Shown in pieces: positions 46,378-61,400 of a stretch of 64,000 nt of DNA. Below the pieces are notes generated by a model that saw only the letters and a list, made by a program, of their open reading frames with translations, was not told the origin of the DNA and made no database searches. Within the stretch, counting starts at the first letter, position 1. Each line of letters starts with the position of its first letter. The DNA is from Watersipora subatra. Taxonomy: Eukaryota; Bryozoa; Gymnolaemata; Cheilostomatida; Watersiporidae. Both the position numbers and the translations under genes were made by a program. The stretch covers positions 19,392,108 through 19,456,107 of the forward strand of contig NC_088717.1 of NCBI RefSeq assembly GCF_963576615.1. Reading direction: 5' to 3'.

Positions 46378-49300
46378 ATGCACCAGAAGCTCAATTTACT
46401 GTTATGTGGCTTAGCTGGGGAAGCTGGTGCATTCCATAGACTTTTCATACAAGGTAGGAGTTAAAAACTTCTGAATAGATGCTTGCATTTGCCCAATACA
46501 TTTGCGTGAGAACTGAAAATGTTACTTGTTGAACAGGAGTTGGAAGTGTTGGCCTTTCTGGATTACATGGTCCAACCGATGAGAAGGAAGCTCAAGAAGC
46601 GATAATCTATGCAATAGACAGCGGTGTTAACTTCATTGACACAGCACCATTCTACAACAACCGGCGGTGAGCAGCCAGCCCGCTTCCTGCTGCCTAATCA
46701 GATGTGTATTAATAGCTATCTTGCTCAGTGATGGTTTAAAAAATAACTTGCTAAAAACCTGTTTATTGCTTCAACTTTTACTCGGCGGAGTAAGACAAGT
46801 AGAATAATGGCAAATACCACGGTTATACCTAAACCTGTCTTGAGATAAGTAGGAGAGCATAATTCTTGTAGAGCTGAAGAACTACTAGGCGACATCGTGT
46901 CACAGTTCGACCGAGAAACTATTTGCTTGGCTACAAAAGTAGGGAGATATATGGATCCTGCCAGTAGCACACAGAGGTGAGTAGCTTGTAACCTGGTTCA
47001 GTGTTTACTGTGAGACTTACTAGAACTAAAGAACTATGAAATAGCTATTTCTGTTGACAAAGTGGCTTTGGGCTTTTTCACTCGCTTAAATATGTATATT
47101 TAATACACTAGGTTACTCATGACAGTAGAGTTATGGCTCCCTGTACTTGCGCCTATGTGTAGTACGCATCTATGGTAGTACTATTCTTTGTTTTACGGCA
47201 TGAATATTATGGCTTTATGAATATTATGGGAACATTCAGCATGTTGCCATGTTCACAATGGACGCCATGGTGCAATTGTTAAATTGGAATGTTGAATGTC
47301 GGGTTTTCAAGTTTTTATTTGTGACTGGTTGGTAGGAATAAATCTAGGTCGCAATCTTTACCATAAACAGCGCAGTGTCTGGTGGCGTCTGAAGCCAGGG
47401 TTGAGAGGTTAAATAAAAGACAGTTTCCTACAGGATTTCAACTCGCGACATATGGGTTAATAGACCTTCACACTAACACCTGCACCAACTAACCAACCAC
47501 CTCTTGACAATTCGGAATAGTTATGGACATACTTATTCTCTGTGATTGCCTGTGCACATGACTCTTCACTGCCAGGGTGCTAGTGCAATAGTTCACGTTT
47601 AGTTGTTTTTTGACGAGTGCATGTTATACATTATTATTGGGTTTTTGTACATTTTCTATCCTTTATAGCTTTGACTATTCTGCTGAAACGACGAAGGAAA
47701 GTGTGCTGAAAAGCTTACAATGTATGAAGCTGTCATACATAGACCTTGTGCAGATACATGATGTAGAACACGCGCCCAGCCTACAGACCCTTATCAATGA
47801 AACTATTCCATGTTTAGTAGATCTAAAGATGTCTGGACTTATCAAGTCTATTGGTGTTACAGGTAAATTTATTTAGACATGATTGCTGATTGATTGATTG
47901 ATAACAATATTGCAAACATGATTGATTAATAAATTTAACATGATTGCTGTACAGTTAGTTTGTACATAAGGAATGTTTCTTAGACAGCTAAGGTCATTGA
48001 CACGAGCTGTTCCTTAGACAAATACACAATTCTCCCAGAGCTTGGTTTTGAAGATGTAAACAAGGAGTCATGTTGGTTACCAACAATATTTGTATTCAGC
48101 ATGCTGCCGGCAGTCGGCAAAATGGTTTTAACATTTTTTGTTGTCAGCTCAAATGATGTCACAACTGCCAGAGGAGCTGTCAAAACACTCCTGATTGATC
48201 CAACACTTCCTACATCAATATTTTTGCCATTGTTTTAGTAAAGATGCGAAAAGTTTAGGCTGTAGTGCCATAAACATCTGATAGCTTTAGATTGGACTTG
48301 ACAACCATTGTGTTAGTTACCACAAGCATTCCGAAGCTTTGTTATGTGTTGCAGGCTACTCTACAAGGCATGTTCGGAAACTAGTCGAGGCCTGTATGGA
48401 GCATATAGATGTGGTCATGTCATACTGCAGACACAACGTGTATGATACCACTTTAGCCAGGGATCTACCATTTTACAAAAATAACAACATTGGAGTGATA
48501 AATGCATCTCCCCTTGGTGAGTTGGCATCAAATTTGATCTACTGCATTAGCCATTATTGCTGCTATTATAAGTTTTTATCGATGCCTATAAAAATATATG
48601 TATATTCATCTTCATAGTTTTTGTACCTAACAAACATCTTTCCCTACATGCAACAAGACAGCACAGATTATTGACTTACAAACAGACATTTTACCGACTT
48701 TTGCATTATGAGTTGTGTTCTCTTTACAGGAATAGGACTATTCACTAATGGAGAGAGCATAGCTTCTTGGCACCCGGCGACAGACGAGATAAAAGAAGCC
48801 TGCAAAGAAGCTGCAAACTACTGTGACTCTCAGGGAGTAGACATTGCACGACTAGCACTCAGGTACCTTGTCTTTAATTTCTGTAATATTCGTGCAGTTA
48901 TTAGACCAGTTAATAGCAGTAATCGTGCAGTTATTAGACCAGTTAATAGCAGTAATCGTGCAGTTATTAGACCAGTTAATAGCAGTAATCGTGCAGTTAT
49001 TAGACCAGTTAATAGCAGTAATCGTGCAGTTATTAGACCAGTTAATAGCAGTAATCGTGCAGTTATTAGACCAGTTAATAGCAGTAATCGTGCAGTTATT
49101 AGACCAGTTAATAGCAGTAATCGTGCAGTTATTAGACCAGTTAATAGCAGTAATCGTGCAGTTATTAGACCAGTTAATAGCAGTAATCGTGCAGTTATTA
49201 GACCAGTTAATAGCAGTAATCGTGCAGTTATTAGACCAGTTAATAGCAGTAATCGTGCAGTTATTAGACCAGTTAATAGCAGTAATCGTGCAGTTATTAG

Positions 49301-50823
49301 ACCAGTTAATAGCAGTGATCGTGCAGTTATTAGACCAGTTAATAGCAGTAATCGTGCAGTTATTAGACCAGTTAATAGCCGTGATCGTGCAGTTATTAGA
49401 CCAGTTAATAGCAGTAATCGTGCAGTTATTAGACCAGTTAATAGCAGTAATCGTGCAGTTATTAGACCAGTTAATAGCAGTAATCGTGCAGTTATTAGAC
49501 CAGTTAATAGCAGTAATCGTGCAGTTATTAGACCAGTTAATAGCAGTAATCGTGCAGTTATTAGACCAGTTAATAGCAGTAATCGTGCAGTTATTAGACC
49601 AGTTAATAGCAGTAATCGTGCAGTTATTAGACCAGTTAATAGCCGTGATCGTGCAGTTATTAGACCAGTTAATAGCAGTAATCGTGCAGTTATTAGACCA
49701 GTTAATAGCAGTAATCGTGCAGTTATTAGACCAGTTAATAGCAGTAATCGTGCAGTTATTAGACCAGTTAATAGCAGTAATCGTGCAGTTATTAGACCAG
49801 TTAATAGCAGTAATCGTGCAGTTATTAGACCAGTTAATAGCAGTAATCGTGCAGTTATTAGACCAGTTAATAGCAGTAATCGTGCAGTTATTAGACCAGT
49901 TAATAGCAGTAATCGTGCAGTTATTAGACCAGTTAATAGCAGTGATCGTGCAGTTATTAGACCAGTTAATAGCAGTGATCGTGCAGTTATTAGACCAGTT
50001 AATAGCCGTGATCGTGCAGTTATTAGACCAGTTAATAGCAGTAATCGTGCAGTTATTAGACCAGTTAATAGCAGTAATCGTGCAGTTATTAGACCAGTTA
50101 ATAGCAGTAATCGTGCAGTTATTAGACCAGTTAATAGCGGTAATCGTGCAGTTATTAGACCAGTTAATAGCAGTAATTTTGCAGTTATTAAATTGATGTT
50201 AACAAGTATACAACTGTTCAATTTCTGGAAGTCGATTATGAAAAGATGAGTGCTCTACCGAGGAGCTTATGAATCAGCCAATCATCATGTAGCTCTATAC
50301 ACTGTGTAGTCACATGCAAATCTATTCATCATAGACTCGCATGTAGGTCGTCTATACACTGTAGGGTTGCATTCAAGAAAGTGTAATTAATTTTTAAAAA
50401 AGAAGGAAACTTCTAAAGCTACTCTAGGAGTCGTGGTCTGCAGTGGAAGATTAAGAATGCAATTTGGAGGACATATCAGATAAAAGGCAATTATTTCTAG
50501 AGCTATCAGTATGAGATTCAAGTTACAGGAGTAGTCCTCTCCTTGATATTATTTGAGCATCTGCTGCATGCTTTCCAAGCTTACCGACTCACCTCTTGTG
50601 TTATTACAGGCATTCCGCTGAGACAGAGGACATCTCGATGACACTATGGAGTAGCAGAAAGCTACAGCATATGAGGTCAAACATATCTTGCTCCATTTTA
50701 CCACTGACGAAATTAGAAAAGTCCACTATGCAGTATATCAAAACGGAAATATTGTCACGCGTTCAGGACAAACATTGGGAAGAGCAGCTGAATAAAGAAA
50801 ATCCATTTTGGCCAATAGAATGA
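46378..50823 (+). CDS. Aldo-keto reductase, L-galactose dehydrogenase-like, copy 2
   Basis: Exons 46378-46453, 46537-46666, 46872-46976, 47669-47862, 48355-48516, 48730-48862, 50610-50823; each has exactly the length of its copy 1 counterpart, giving 337 residues. The tetrad D60, Y65, K91, H134 is intact. Seen replacements relative to copy 1 are few: PASS for PASG, HAPS for HVPS, QLNK for QLDK. The gene is longer only because the intron 6 minisatellite has 39 units. About 40 bp before the last acceptor present in copy 1 are missing here. The AATAAA after the stop reads AAGAAA. Divergent with TEP gene B, convergent with TEP gene C. Confidence 0.82.
47984..48240. other. Second copy of the unassigned dual-strand open stretch
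   Basis: Counterpart of 5287-5543, still open on both strands, with about one codon changed (LGI to LGF on plus). Confidence 0.35.
48888..50174 (+). repeat. 33-bp minisatellite, 39 units, in AKR gene 2 intron 6
   Basis: Same unit as copy 1 with 27 extra units (891 bp). Variant units (CCGTGATCG three times, AGTGATCG) recur at intervals, pointing to block expansion. It reads in frame from exon 6 as an 11-residue repeat for 39 units. Confidence 0.95.
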
Positions 50824-52404
50824 TTGTAGCGCAAGGCAGGAGACCGGTTCCTTAGATTGCTGATCTGTTATCAACTAAACTAGATTGCTTCAACTAACCA
50901 GACACTTGTAACCACTTGTCACTCGCACCATGTCTAAGAAAGACTACACTGAGATTATTTTGTTATCGGAACTTTTTTTGCTGGAAACCTAGATTATTCA
51001 ACATTAATTAAAGATCAAAGGGATGTTTTTGTATAATTTGTTCAATATAAAGAAAATAGTGTTGGATACTCAGTAAACGTGTAAAATATAAGCAGTGCTT
51101 TTTAAATAAGATTTAACAATCGAGATGATCACCTACAGCATTTGCAAATAGTAAAACTTGAACCAGATGGAAGTTATCTGACACTTGCAGAACTGGTCAG
51201 ACTGACTCTGCTACCAGTAATACCTGTAATACCTGTAATCCAGTACCACCTGTATATATGTCTGGTTGATGGGGACTAAAGTGTCAAGCCTTATACAAGT
51301 AGGGTGAACTGGACAACCTTACGAAATAAAAAAACAAGATCTGAAAAGGCGCTGTGCTAAGCGATGAGCCGTGGCAGCATCTAGAGAACAAACAAACCTA
51401 TCGGTCAGCTACTGCACCAGTAAAGTACAACCGCTGCACTGCACCTTCCGTCAAAAGAGTGAATTCGGTCCGGCAAAAATTGCTTCAATAGTGGAGCGCA
51501 GCTCTATAGAATAAATAGCAAATTTCACAATCAAGCCACAACCATGTAGACTGCTGTAAGGGAGAGAAACTGAGCAAAGACTTGCTCTTGAGAGTTTTGC
51601 CTATTATCTGCTAGGTGGGTGAGGTGCACAGACAGACTCCTCAGCCAAAATGTCCCTTTGAAGGATAATTTGGCTGAATGGCAGAACCAAATCTATATGC
51701 ATAAATCTCATAGTTTGTGGCCGTCTGTCGTTCGGCCTGAACTAATTAAGCTATGCGAGATACAATGGGTTCATTGGGCGATAGAGTCGTTCCACGGGTT
51801 AAAATTTGCATAGCGCTCTGCATTACGCAACGTCACTAAAGCTCTCACAGCTCTTATTAATAAGTTTAGCAGTATCGATACTAGCTTACTCAAATTAGCC
51901 ATTGGCAATGTGCCAGGCTAATGGCAAGTGGAAGGTAACTACATTACCTGCCACTGTTTATAAGCAGTTTTTTGATACCCGTGCAACTCCAATCATTCGG
52001 CTACTTCTCTCTTCTAGAACCTCCATTTGTTTCCTGTTTCTACACATTTCACACTGTACCCCATGTCTAAAGGGTATGTAGTCATTAGCTTAGAGTGAAG
52101 CTCTTGACATTCAGTATAATACCTCTCTTCTGCTTACGCCTCCTTTTTTATAAGAGTACCCATTTTTGACTGCATATGCAAATTCTTTGATAGTGTACAG
52201 GAAGTCGTAACATAAATGCTTCCAAAATGGCAGTTCAACATAGAACCTGAACATTAGAGAAGCTTGTAATGCAAAGTTCGAAATGTGCAAATGGATTGCA
52301 AGAAATTGTGTTTACTAGAGATTATATAAAAACAGAAGATCTACATAGCTACTATTTGTAAATTACGTTTAGTTTTGTGTTTTATGTTTTAGCAAGTTCG
52401 GTCT
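50824..52404. other. Convergent intergenic region, AKR gene 2 to TEP gene C
   Basis: Copy of 7284-8950 with about 92 bp missing near 51738 and short indels. No coding exon is seen. Confidence 0.6.
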
Positions 52405-55400
52405 TCACTTTCTTTTCCAGTAAGAGAAACATCCTTCGCAGTTATCTCCACATACATCACAAATGTTGATGTTACCGAGACGGGAGCTCGAGTAGAAGAT
52501 GGTCTGCTGGTTCTCAGGCTCGTAATAATCATAGACCTTTACAGCAACTGGCCTAGCTTTAGCTACTAATCCTGTTCTGTCAGCATTGACCTCTACACAC
52601 TTCTCCTCGCTTGTAAGCTGTAATAACAGGGAAACTAAATAATATATATTTAGATGTCTATAATTGGTCACAACTGTTGTTTTTTTGAGCAATTTAAAAG
52701 GTTGCAAGTGATTATGCGTGTTTTTCCGATGTTTGCAAGTGATTGTTAATTTGTGAGCGTTCTTCCTTAGAAAAGTTCGTAATTTATAAGTAGTATGTTA
52801 ACATACCATAAACATACTTATGAACTTCCTTCAGTTCACTGGATACACCTTAAACAGTTACTATATATGGACATCTGAAGTTTACAACAAATAAACAACC
52901 ACAGACTCGCTAGAAAGATAGTCTAACAACAGTAAAAGTCGAACAGGTGTTCTTACCTCATCAAAATAAAGAATAACCTTTCTGTCACCCTCTTCAATTC
53001 TCTTCACTCCGTCGTAGCGTTCCATCTCAAGTGCCTCAATGTCAGCCGTGAAACCACTCGGTATACCGATCTCTTTAACAGCCATGCCTGTTGTACCACC
53101 CAGCAACCACCTAGTAACCACACACATCCCTTGTCACCTCACCAGTCTTATATGGCACTGACTGTATGGAATTTAAACTAGTATAATATTCCTTTACAGA
53201 GATATCTGTATATGTACATTTCCTCACTATGAAAACTGCTGCAAAGATGTAAAGCTCCAACCAGAATATTACGTTAGTCATAACTAACCTGGTACAAACT
53301 CTCACTGTAATCCTATTGTCTGACTCCCTGATTATAGTGGCTACGGTGTCAAATGCGGGCTCTTGTTCGTATGCCTCCACATTGTAACTGACAGAAACTT
53401 GAGCTAAGGCTACTCCTGAGCCACTGGCTGATATGCTCACAGACTTGGTATCAGCATCCAACTAGAAACATGTCAGATCCATAATATGTGATACCTGATG
53501 AGCATTGAATACACTGGCTGAGGGTTGCCTCAAGAATGTAGGAAGGACTACTAACCACCCGACTTTGCAACAAAAGAGCATTGGAAGAGCTGAAGCTATA
53601 GGAATTGGTTTGTCCTGCTGCTGCAACATCCACAGTCATATTACTTGATCCAAATGCTACTTTGGCATATTTAGCGAGTGCTTGTAATGCCACAACTGTA
53701 TCCTAGAAACAGTAGAAGAAGCATGATATTAGCTCATGTAGAGTAGTTCATAGATGTATTCACAAAAACCTAAACACGCACAGACGCATAGCTCTAGTGT
53801 GTAGATACAAGAGCTAGGCATATTTTGAAAAGGAGTGAAAAAATAGGATTAGTGACTCAAACCTGAGTTGATGAGAAGCCACCATTGCTGTTTCTCTGAG
53901 ATGAAATCCATTTAAGGATAGGCATCGCTTCTGTGACACCAGATCTCTCTGTGACCAGCTGCAGTACATAACCAGCCAGCTCTATGTCAATAGCTCGACC
54001 CTGCTGGTGTGGAGCCCTCCATGCTTTGCTGTTGGTTGCAGGAGTAGGTTGGGGCTGGTGCCAGTATTGCATTCCACCTAATATACACTGAGTTTTTAAA
54101 ACAATCATAGATCAATGCAGAGAGTAGTAGATGTAAAAAGAAGTAAAAAGTGCGATAAGACAACTCTATTTAGTCTGAACCTTTTTAAAGCTAAATATTT
54201 GCTATATTATTTTTTATATATATTATTGTATTATGTATTATATTTTGCTAGTTTTATTATTAATGAACTAGTACCCCGGTAGTCCGATGTGCTGCAAGAG
54301 ATTGTCAGGTATGCTAGTGATGCTAATAAAACACAGAAAATAAGTGCACAGTAATTTGAGCAACGTGGAAGGTGAATGGTTAGTACAGTTGGCTGCGCGT
54401 GAATGCTGCAGGTTCAAATCCTGAATGAGGCAATCATTTTTCTCAACCCGCAACCATAGCGACGGACTGACAGATGAATATAGCTCTTACTATAGTAAAG
54501 ATAATATACTTACCAAAATGGCTGACCAGACTATAATCAAACTAATAAATTATTTTCCATAAATTATATTACAATGATTAAATAATTAAATGTAAAATTG
54601 ATATAAAGATTAGTTTTAATTTTCTTTTGTAGCTTAAGATCTTATCTTAGCCCTAGTTCTAGCCCTAGTATTACCCTTGGTTCTATATAAAAATTATTAT
54701 CCTCATACCTTCATGTTTGGCCAGCATTTCAAGAGGAAGAAAAGCTCTGTCCACATTGGAGCTGCCAGCCTTGAAAAGAGCATAGGAAGTCAGTGCGAGA
54801 CTGTAGGGGTCAGAGAGAGCGGAAACGTGGCTATCCAAATATATCTGCGCTTTCTTCTGAGCTCTTGCAAGATTTGCTGACGCGGCTGAAGAGGTTTGTG
54901 GAATGTCTGATATGGCAATTAAGACAAACGCTGTCAACGTTACATCGCTACTGGCTCCACCACCCTGTTATTAGAATCAAATATTAGGAATAATGGTTAT
55001 GTATGTCAATGGTATCATGATGAGAGTAAACAATTCTATTTCCTTAATCCCAAACTTGTTTGTTTCTACATTTGTGCTACATTTCTATTTAGTGATACTA
55101 ACATACTACATCTACCATCGTATGTTTCAGTTTATCAACTCTCTATTACTACAACTTACAATTCACTATCCCGACTCCTCCGCAATCCTATTAGATTATT
55201 TTTTATGACTACCAATACCAGTAAAAAGTTATACAAACACACCGTCATTCCCTTGTGGAGGATGCGACCAGGTTCTGGGAAACTCCCATCAGAATTTTGC
55301 CTCCTGATTATCCAGCCAACTGCTTTTGAAATTATCTCCTCGTCCACAAAAATAAAGCTTTTCGCTTGTTGGAATGACTTGACTACAAAAGCTGTTAGCC

Positions 55401-58400
55401 ACATGCTTCCAGAACGGTCACTTTGCCCAAATGCGCTGAATGAACCATCCTCTCTCTGATAGGTCAGTTCTCTCTGATAACCTGCAGTTGAATTTCATTC
55501 ATCAGTATCCTCACATATTTTCAGTCAGGGACCAAGAGTTATTTTTAGAACGGGCTTACAGAAAGTGAAAACGTGTGTGACACCTTATATATCTAATAGT
55601 GACAAAACAGTACAGCTATAAGTTGGCTCCTTGTTTTAAAAAGGCGCACAGAAAGTGAAAACCTAGGTGTGACACCTTATATATCTAATAGTGACGAAAC
55701 AGCGCAGGTGGGTTATATCATATCTTGTAATATATAGATAAATATTATTTCTCTAACACCCTTTATCTTGTGTTAGGATGAAATGCCTCTGACCAATGAC
55801 TGTCTGGTAATGATGTACGTAAACCAATATCTGTTATAGCGCAGAGACAATAGCCTAAGTTTCTAAACTCCTCTCACATAAACACCACAGACCTTTCTCC
55901 ATGAATCCCAAACTCTTAGTCTTAGTTTCAGCTGTGAGTTGATTGGTCTGCATGAGATACTCAGTAACAAAAATTGTGGGAGCAAAGTTGAGCATATTTT
56001 GTTCTCCACAGCCATAAGGCATCCTGATAAGCTTATCGAGTCCAGTCAAAGCGGTTCCCATGACATCCCCTACATCATACAGCAACCAGCTGGAATAAAT
56101 ACCACTATTTTGTGTAGAGAGTGCAACTCCTATGAAATTACATTGAAGTTCTTTAATGTAATGAAAGCTTACCAATGAGAGAAAACTCTACCCGTACTGA
56201 ATCGCTGACAACGTTAGAAGGTAAGTCTATAGCCAGAGTTTCTGTGAAGAGAGAGCTGTTGCTCAGATTAATGAGTACAGCTTGGTTGTATTCCTTCTGC
56301 ACTCCCTCAGCCTGCAGTTAGTTCAGACACAGGAATGACAATCATATGACCTATATGACATATGAGAAGTTTATTGAGAGATATTACCCATAACAGACCT
56401 CAACTAGCAGAACTCTCTGAACAGCGTCAGCAGCTCCAGGGGTGGTGGCGGTGACCTTGACCTTCATTGAACCAATTGTTACGGGTACTATAGGGAAGGA
56501 GATGGTGGTGCCACGGTTAGCCACTGCCTACAATATACCAGAGCCAGAATGATCTCTCTAAGCCTGTATAAGTAGTTACAACAGCTACAATTACTGAAGA
56601 AAAAGGAAGTAGGACTCGTTAAAAGCAAAGTGTAGTAGAGTCTTACAGTCTAGAAGGTTTATCATGTTATGCCAGTCAAAGTAACAACAAAAAGCTGCTT
56701 AGAATTTATAAATTAGGTTCTAAATGCTCTTCTAAACATGACTTCTACATGTCAAACTTTAGCACAATCTTGGGTTTGCATATCTTGGGTTTGCATTGTG
56801 GCTGAGTGAAAACGCATGCTAGAAAGTGACAAACGTCAGCTAGACGTTATTCCGGATTCATTCAGTGCAAGCAGCTAAAGAGACTACAGTGAAACAATAA
56901 TTGTGTCTGACCAAAACTGTGACAGCTTCCTGTCGCTTGACATTTCTTGTGGAACCGGAGACGTCAATTACGATAGACCTGTACTCATCAGACTCTGGAA
57001 GTGTGACTGTAACATTTGCATCCCTGTCCAGGTAGTTGAAAACTATGGCTTGAAGAACGAGCTGCTCACCTCTAACCACTGAATATGGTAGATTGAGAGA
57101 AACAAAGAAAGGTCTAAAGACTCTCATCTGAAACATAAATAGAAACCTTCCGCTTGTGCGTAGATAGCCCTAAAGAGAACAATGCTGCATAATGTTAAAT
57201 GGGGAATATGTACATACCTTAGCAGTTTCTGGAGAGACCCCGAGACCAGCTATATCGGATACAGCAAAGGCGCTTGCTACCCACGAAGTGATAGTGTCAG
57301 GGACTGTAGTAGTTACCACCACCTGACCATTTCTAATAATAAATAAATGGTTGTTTAAAAAAATCTTCAAAAATATATGCGACAACTGTTTTCATATCAA
57401 TCAGATTAATAAATTATTAAGACATTAATATGATGATATAAGGTGAAATATCCATTATAATGGCAGAAAAGAAAAAGTTGGAAAATAAGTACTAATACTG
57501 AGCTATTGTAGTATACTAGTGAGTACTAACACTGAGCTAATGTAGTATACTAGTAAGTACTAACAGCGAGCCAGGGTACTATACTAGCGAGTACTAATAG
57601 TGAGCTATTGAACTATACTAGTGAGTACTTACAGTGAGTTAGTGTAGTATAATAGTAAGTACTAACAGTGAGTCATTTTAGTATAATAGTAAGTGCTAAC
57701 AGTGAGTTAGTGTAGTATACTAGTAAGTACTAACAGTGAGTTATTGTAGTATACTATTAAGTACTAAAATCAAGTTGCTGTAGACAACATCTCTCATCCA
57801 TAACACCCAATACTTTCAATCTCACTCTAATATGCTCCGTACTTATCTTCCCATTTCATCCCTTTTTCTATTTCCTTTTTCTCTCCTTCAGGAAATTCCC
57901 ACCTCTCCCTCCTTTTTTATTCCAATCTACAGTAATTGCATTTTTCTCTCCATTCTTCTGTGCATCCTCCCAGATCTTTTCTATGGTGCACCCTCTAGTT
58001 TTTATCTTTTTCATTTTTATTTATACCCCTCCTTGTCATTCTTTTTGCTCTCCTGTCCTTTTAATCTTTTGATTCCCAGTTTATTACTTACACAGATGTT
58101 ACATTAGACCAAAGCCAGCTTTCAGGAAAAACTTTTCGGACAATTTCAGGATTTCCAGCACGGGGTGGAGCAGCCCCAGTGGGAGGAGCAGCATCGGTAG
58201 GAGGAGGATTGTTGGGTCTCATTGCGTCCATTGGAGCTATTGGAGGCCTAAGCCCATCAATCATCGCAGGTACTCTCCAATAGTCACGATAATCATAATC
58301 TGGTGCTAAAATCGAAAATATTAAAACCTCAAATTATAAACCGCTCAAGCAAATACTCAACAGATTACTCCCACTCTGCGCAGCAAAATACAAATGTATT

Positions 58401-61400
58401 TGCATAACTTGGCACCTTCTCAACAGCCAGAGATCTCTTTGTCTTACTCAACTGTGCTTATGCGTCTTGTTACTAACACTAAGTGTACTGCTCCTGTATC
58501 ATGTTTATATCAATAAAAACCAGCATTACCAAACTCCTCAAATGTTTCGACTTCTGTAAGCCGAATTAGTAGCAATACAAACATATTATAGACCTTGGTC
58601 TAAACATCTTATAAACAGACATTACAATTGGACCTACTAGTGAAATCAGTTTCAGTGACTAAAAACACAGAGGTTGACTGATACAGGTAGCTACATCTAT
58701 ATATATTACTTTCAATGTTTTTATTTTATTCGGTGGAATTTTTTGTGTTGGTTCGACCATCAAAGAAAGGTTTAGATCTCAGAAGCTCCAGTTCTGGAGG
58801 CGGCAAGCTCACCCATTTGGCTAGGCGTTCAGCTGATGGTGGCAACCAATAATAGTGAAAATATTCATCACATCAGTTAAAATACTCACACTTAAAGCGC
58901 TTGGGGTTATTAAAGTTGAATTTAAAAACCTTTTTTTGTAGATTTCATCAGAAAGTATCAGTATTTTTCTATCATTTATTATTGTTTTTTGTTGTTTGAA
59001 ATGATCTGAATGCCAGGATGTTTCAAAAATAAAATTGATGAAATCTGATCAGGTTTAAAACGCTCAAAAGAAAACTATGTGCAAAATGACATAACTAGTT
59101 GTTATCATCGATAGTTAAAATCAGCTATTGGGTTCAAGTTGAAGCGCTTACGCGTCTCTGTTCTGCCAGTCTCTTTGCAATTATAGACGTTATAATCATA
59201 CTCTCGATTGATCTGAGCATTTTAATCGTGATCAAGTTTTGTAAAGTTGAATCTTGAAACATCCTGGCCATCAGATCACCTCAAACATCAAAAACAATTG
59301 CCAGATGATAAAAAATATCGATACTTTCTAATAAAATCTCTGTGTAAGTTCATCTTTACCTAGTTATGCGCAACGTAAAAATTATTAAGCCGGTTTCAAA
59401 CATGGCTATATTTTAATAAAGATTTAACCTACTAGCTTACGAGATAAGTTACTCAAATGCATCGTATAATTATTTTATTATTCTTACAATGCTGGGCATT
59501 TGGCTAGTTTGTTATTAAAGAAAATTACTATTTTTCTTTGATGTCATGCACAGTGCGCAAAAATCTGGAGTGGTAGCTGGCAACATTTAGCTAGTTGGTG
59601 GCTGTTTAGCAAAGCCCAACTAGTTTTCACCACCAGTCAGTAGAATTGCTCTGGTAGATTATATGAAGGTATTTTAAGTTTTTTGTTTTGAAGCAAAATT
59701 TATAACGAGCTCTAACTAGTTATTCCAAAAATTACAAACCATGATCCGAATGTAACAAGAATGTTCCAATGAAAAAAACTTAATTAAATTCTGGCTATCG
59801 TCAAGATACCACCAGCTGAATGTATATTTAAGAAAATTACTAGCAAAAACAGTTAATTTCATTTGCAGAAGATGGAATTCCGTTCAGGTTACTGACCACT
59901 ACTTGCCAAACTTATGCAGCCAACAAGCAGTCCTGGCACTTGACAACTGTGTTTACTATCCACAAGTTCCGTTAAACCAATTTTCTAAAAGATCTAGCCT
60001 AATACCAATCACTTTTGATGGCCATGACGATTTACGTGGCACCAAATTGTGTCTACCGAGGCCCTCGGCGATTACGTCACTTTGTGTTAGCTGTTTTCGA
60101 GATATGCAATTGCTTCAACGTCTTTGGATGGAGGCATTCTTTCACTCACCACGAAATGTGGGTTTCGTCTGTATATCCAGGGATTTCAATCCGCTGTAAG
60201 CCTCAATGACAGGAAACAGATTAGCTTCCTCAAGTTGTACCATTACTAGTGCTTTTGCATCAGCTCAAACCTTTGGGCTGTTTCAGAAAACTGGCCTTGA
60301 CAACCACAATTCATAAACACTAAAAGAATAGTTTTTTTTGTTTTTTGTTTGATACCTGATGTGTCTTTCAACTAAGGAGGAATTATTTCAAATTTTATAG
60401 CAATCAAAGAATTGTTTATTATTTTCGGTGTATGTACCATTATTTTGCCCAGGTATATTCAAAATATCTGTAAATTGTGCACAAAGTACGGTTTTCGTGT
60501 CTCCTAAAAGTTGATGGAATCGATGCAAGCTCCATAATCTTTTCTTTCTTTCTAATCGTAGATTGTATGGAAACAACTGCCTTCTGGTTTCTGTCGGTAT
60601 CCAGTAATAGTCAACAGTAGCAGCCATTGCTCTGAAAGTCTGACTCTGGTCCAGTGTGTTTAAACTATCATAGAGTATGGTGTACATGAACAGTACCCCT
60701 TTATTATACACAGAATTTTCACTGTAGCGCCCATGCTTTTCTTCTAGAGCTTTCCTTCAACTCTCACTCATCTTACTGCTCTACCACAACAGATACCCTT
60801 TTAGTTTTGTTTAGTTTTTTTTCATTTCTTATTATATTCCCTCCCTTTCTTTTTTTCTTTTACCTCTGTCCCTTAACATAATCTTTCCTTTCACCTCTGT
60901 CCCTTAACATAATCTTTCCTTTCACCTCTGCCCCTTAACATAATCTTTCCTTTCACCTCTGCCCCTTAACATAATCTTTCCTTTCACCTCTGCCCCTTAA
61001 CATAATCTTTCCTTTCACCTCTGCCCCTTAACATAATCTTTTCTTTCACGCCTGTCCCTTAACATAATCTTTCCTTTTACCTCTGTCCCTTAACATAATC
61101 TTTCCTTTTACCTCTGTCCCTTAACATAATCTTTCCTTTCACCTCTGCCCCTTAACATAATCTTTCCTTTTACCTCTGCCCCTTAACATAATCTTTCCTT
61201 TTACCTCTGTCCCTTAACATAATCTTTCCTTTCACCTCTGTCCCTTAACATAATCTTTCCTTTCACCTCTGCCCCTTAACATAATCTTTCCTTTAACCTC
61301 TGTCCCTTAACATAATCTTATTATTCCTCCTCATTCCGCCACTCTATCTCATCCAATAAACTACCTCCTCTCCCAGGTTCCTCTAATACACTCCCTCTTT

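Noticed and set aside
48708-50249. 513-codon reading frame of NRAVIRPVNSS repeats as a stand-alone protein gene
   Set aside because: It is AKR exon 6 running into an intronic 33-bp minisatellite; the same DNA is open in other frames and on the minus strand, as expected of a stop-free unit with length divisible by three.
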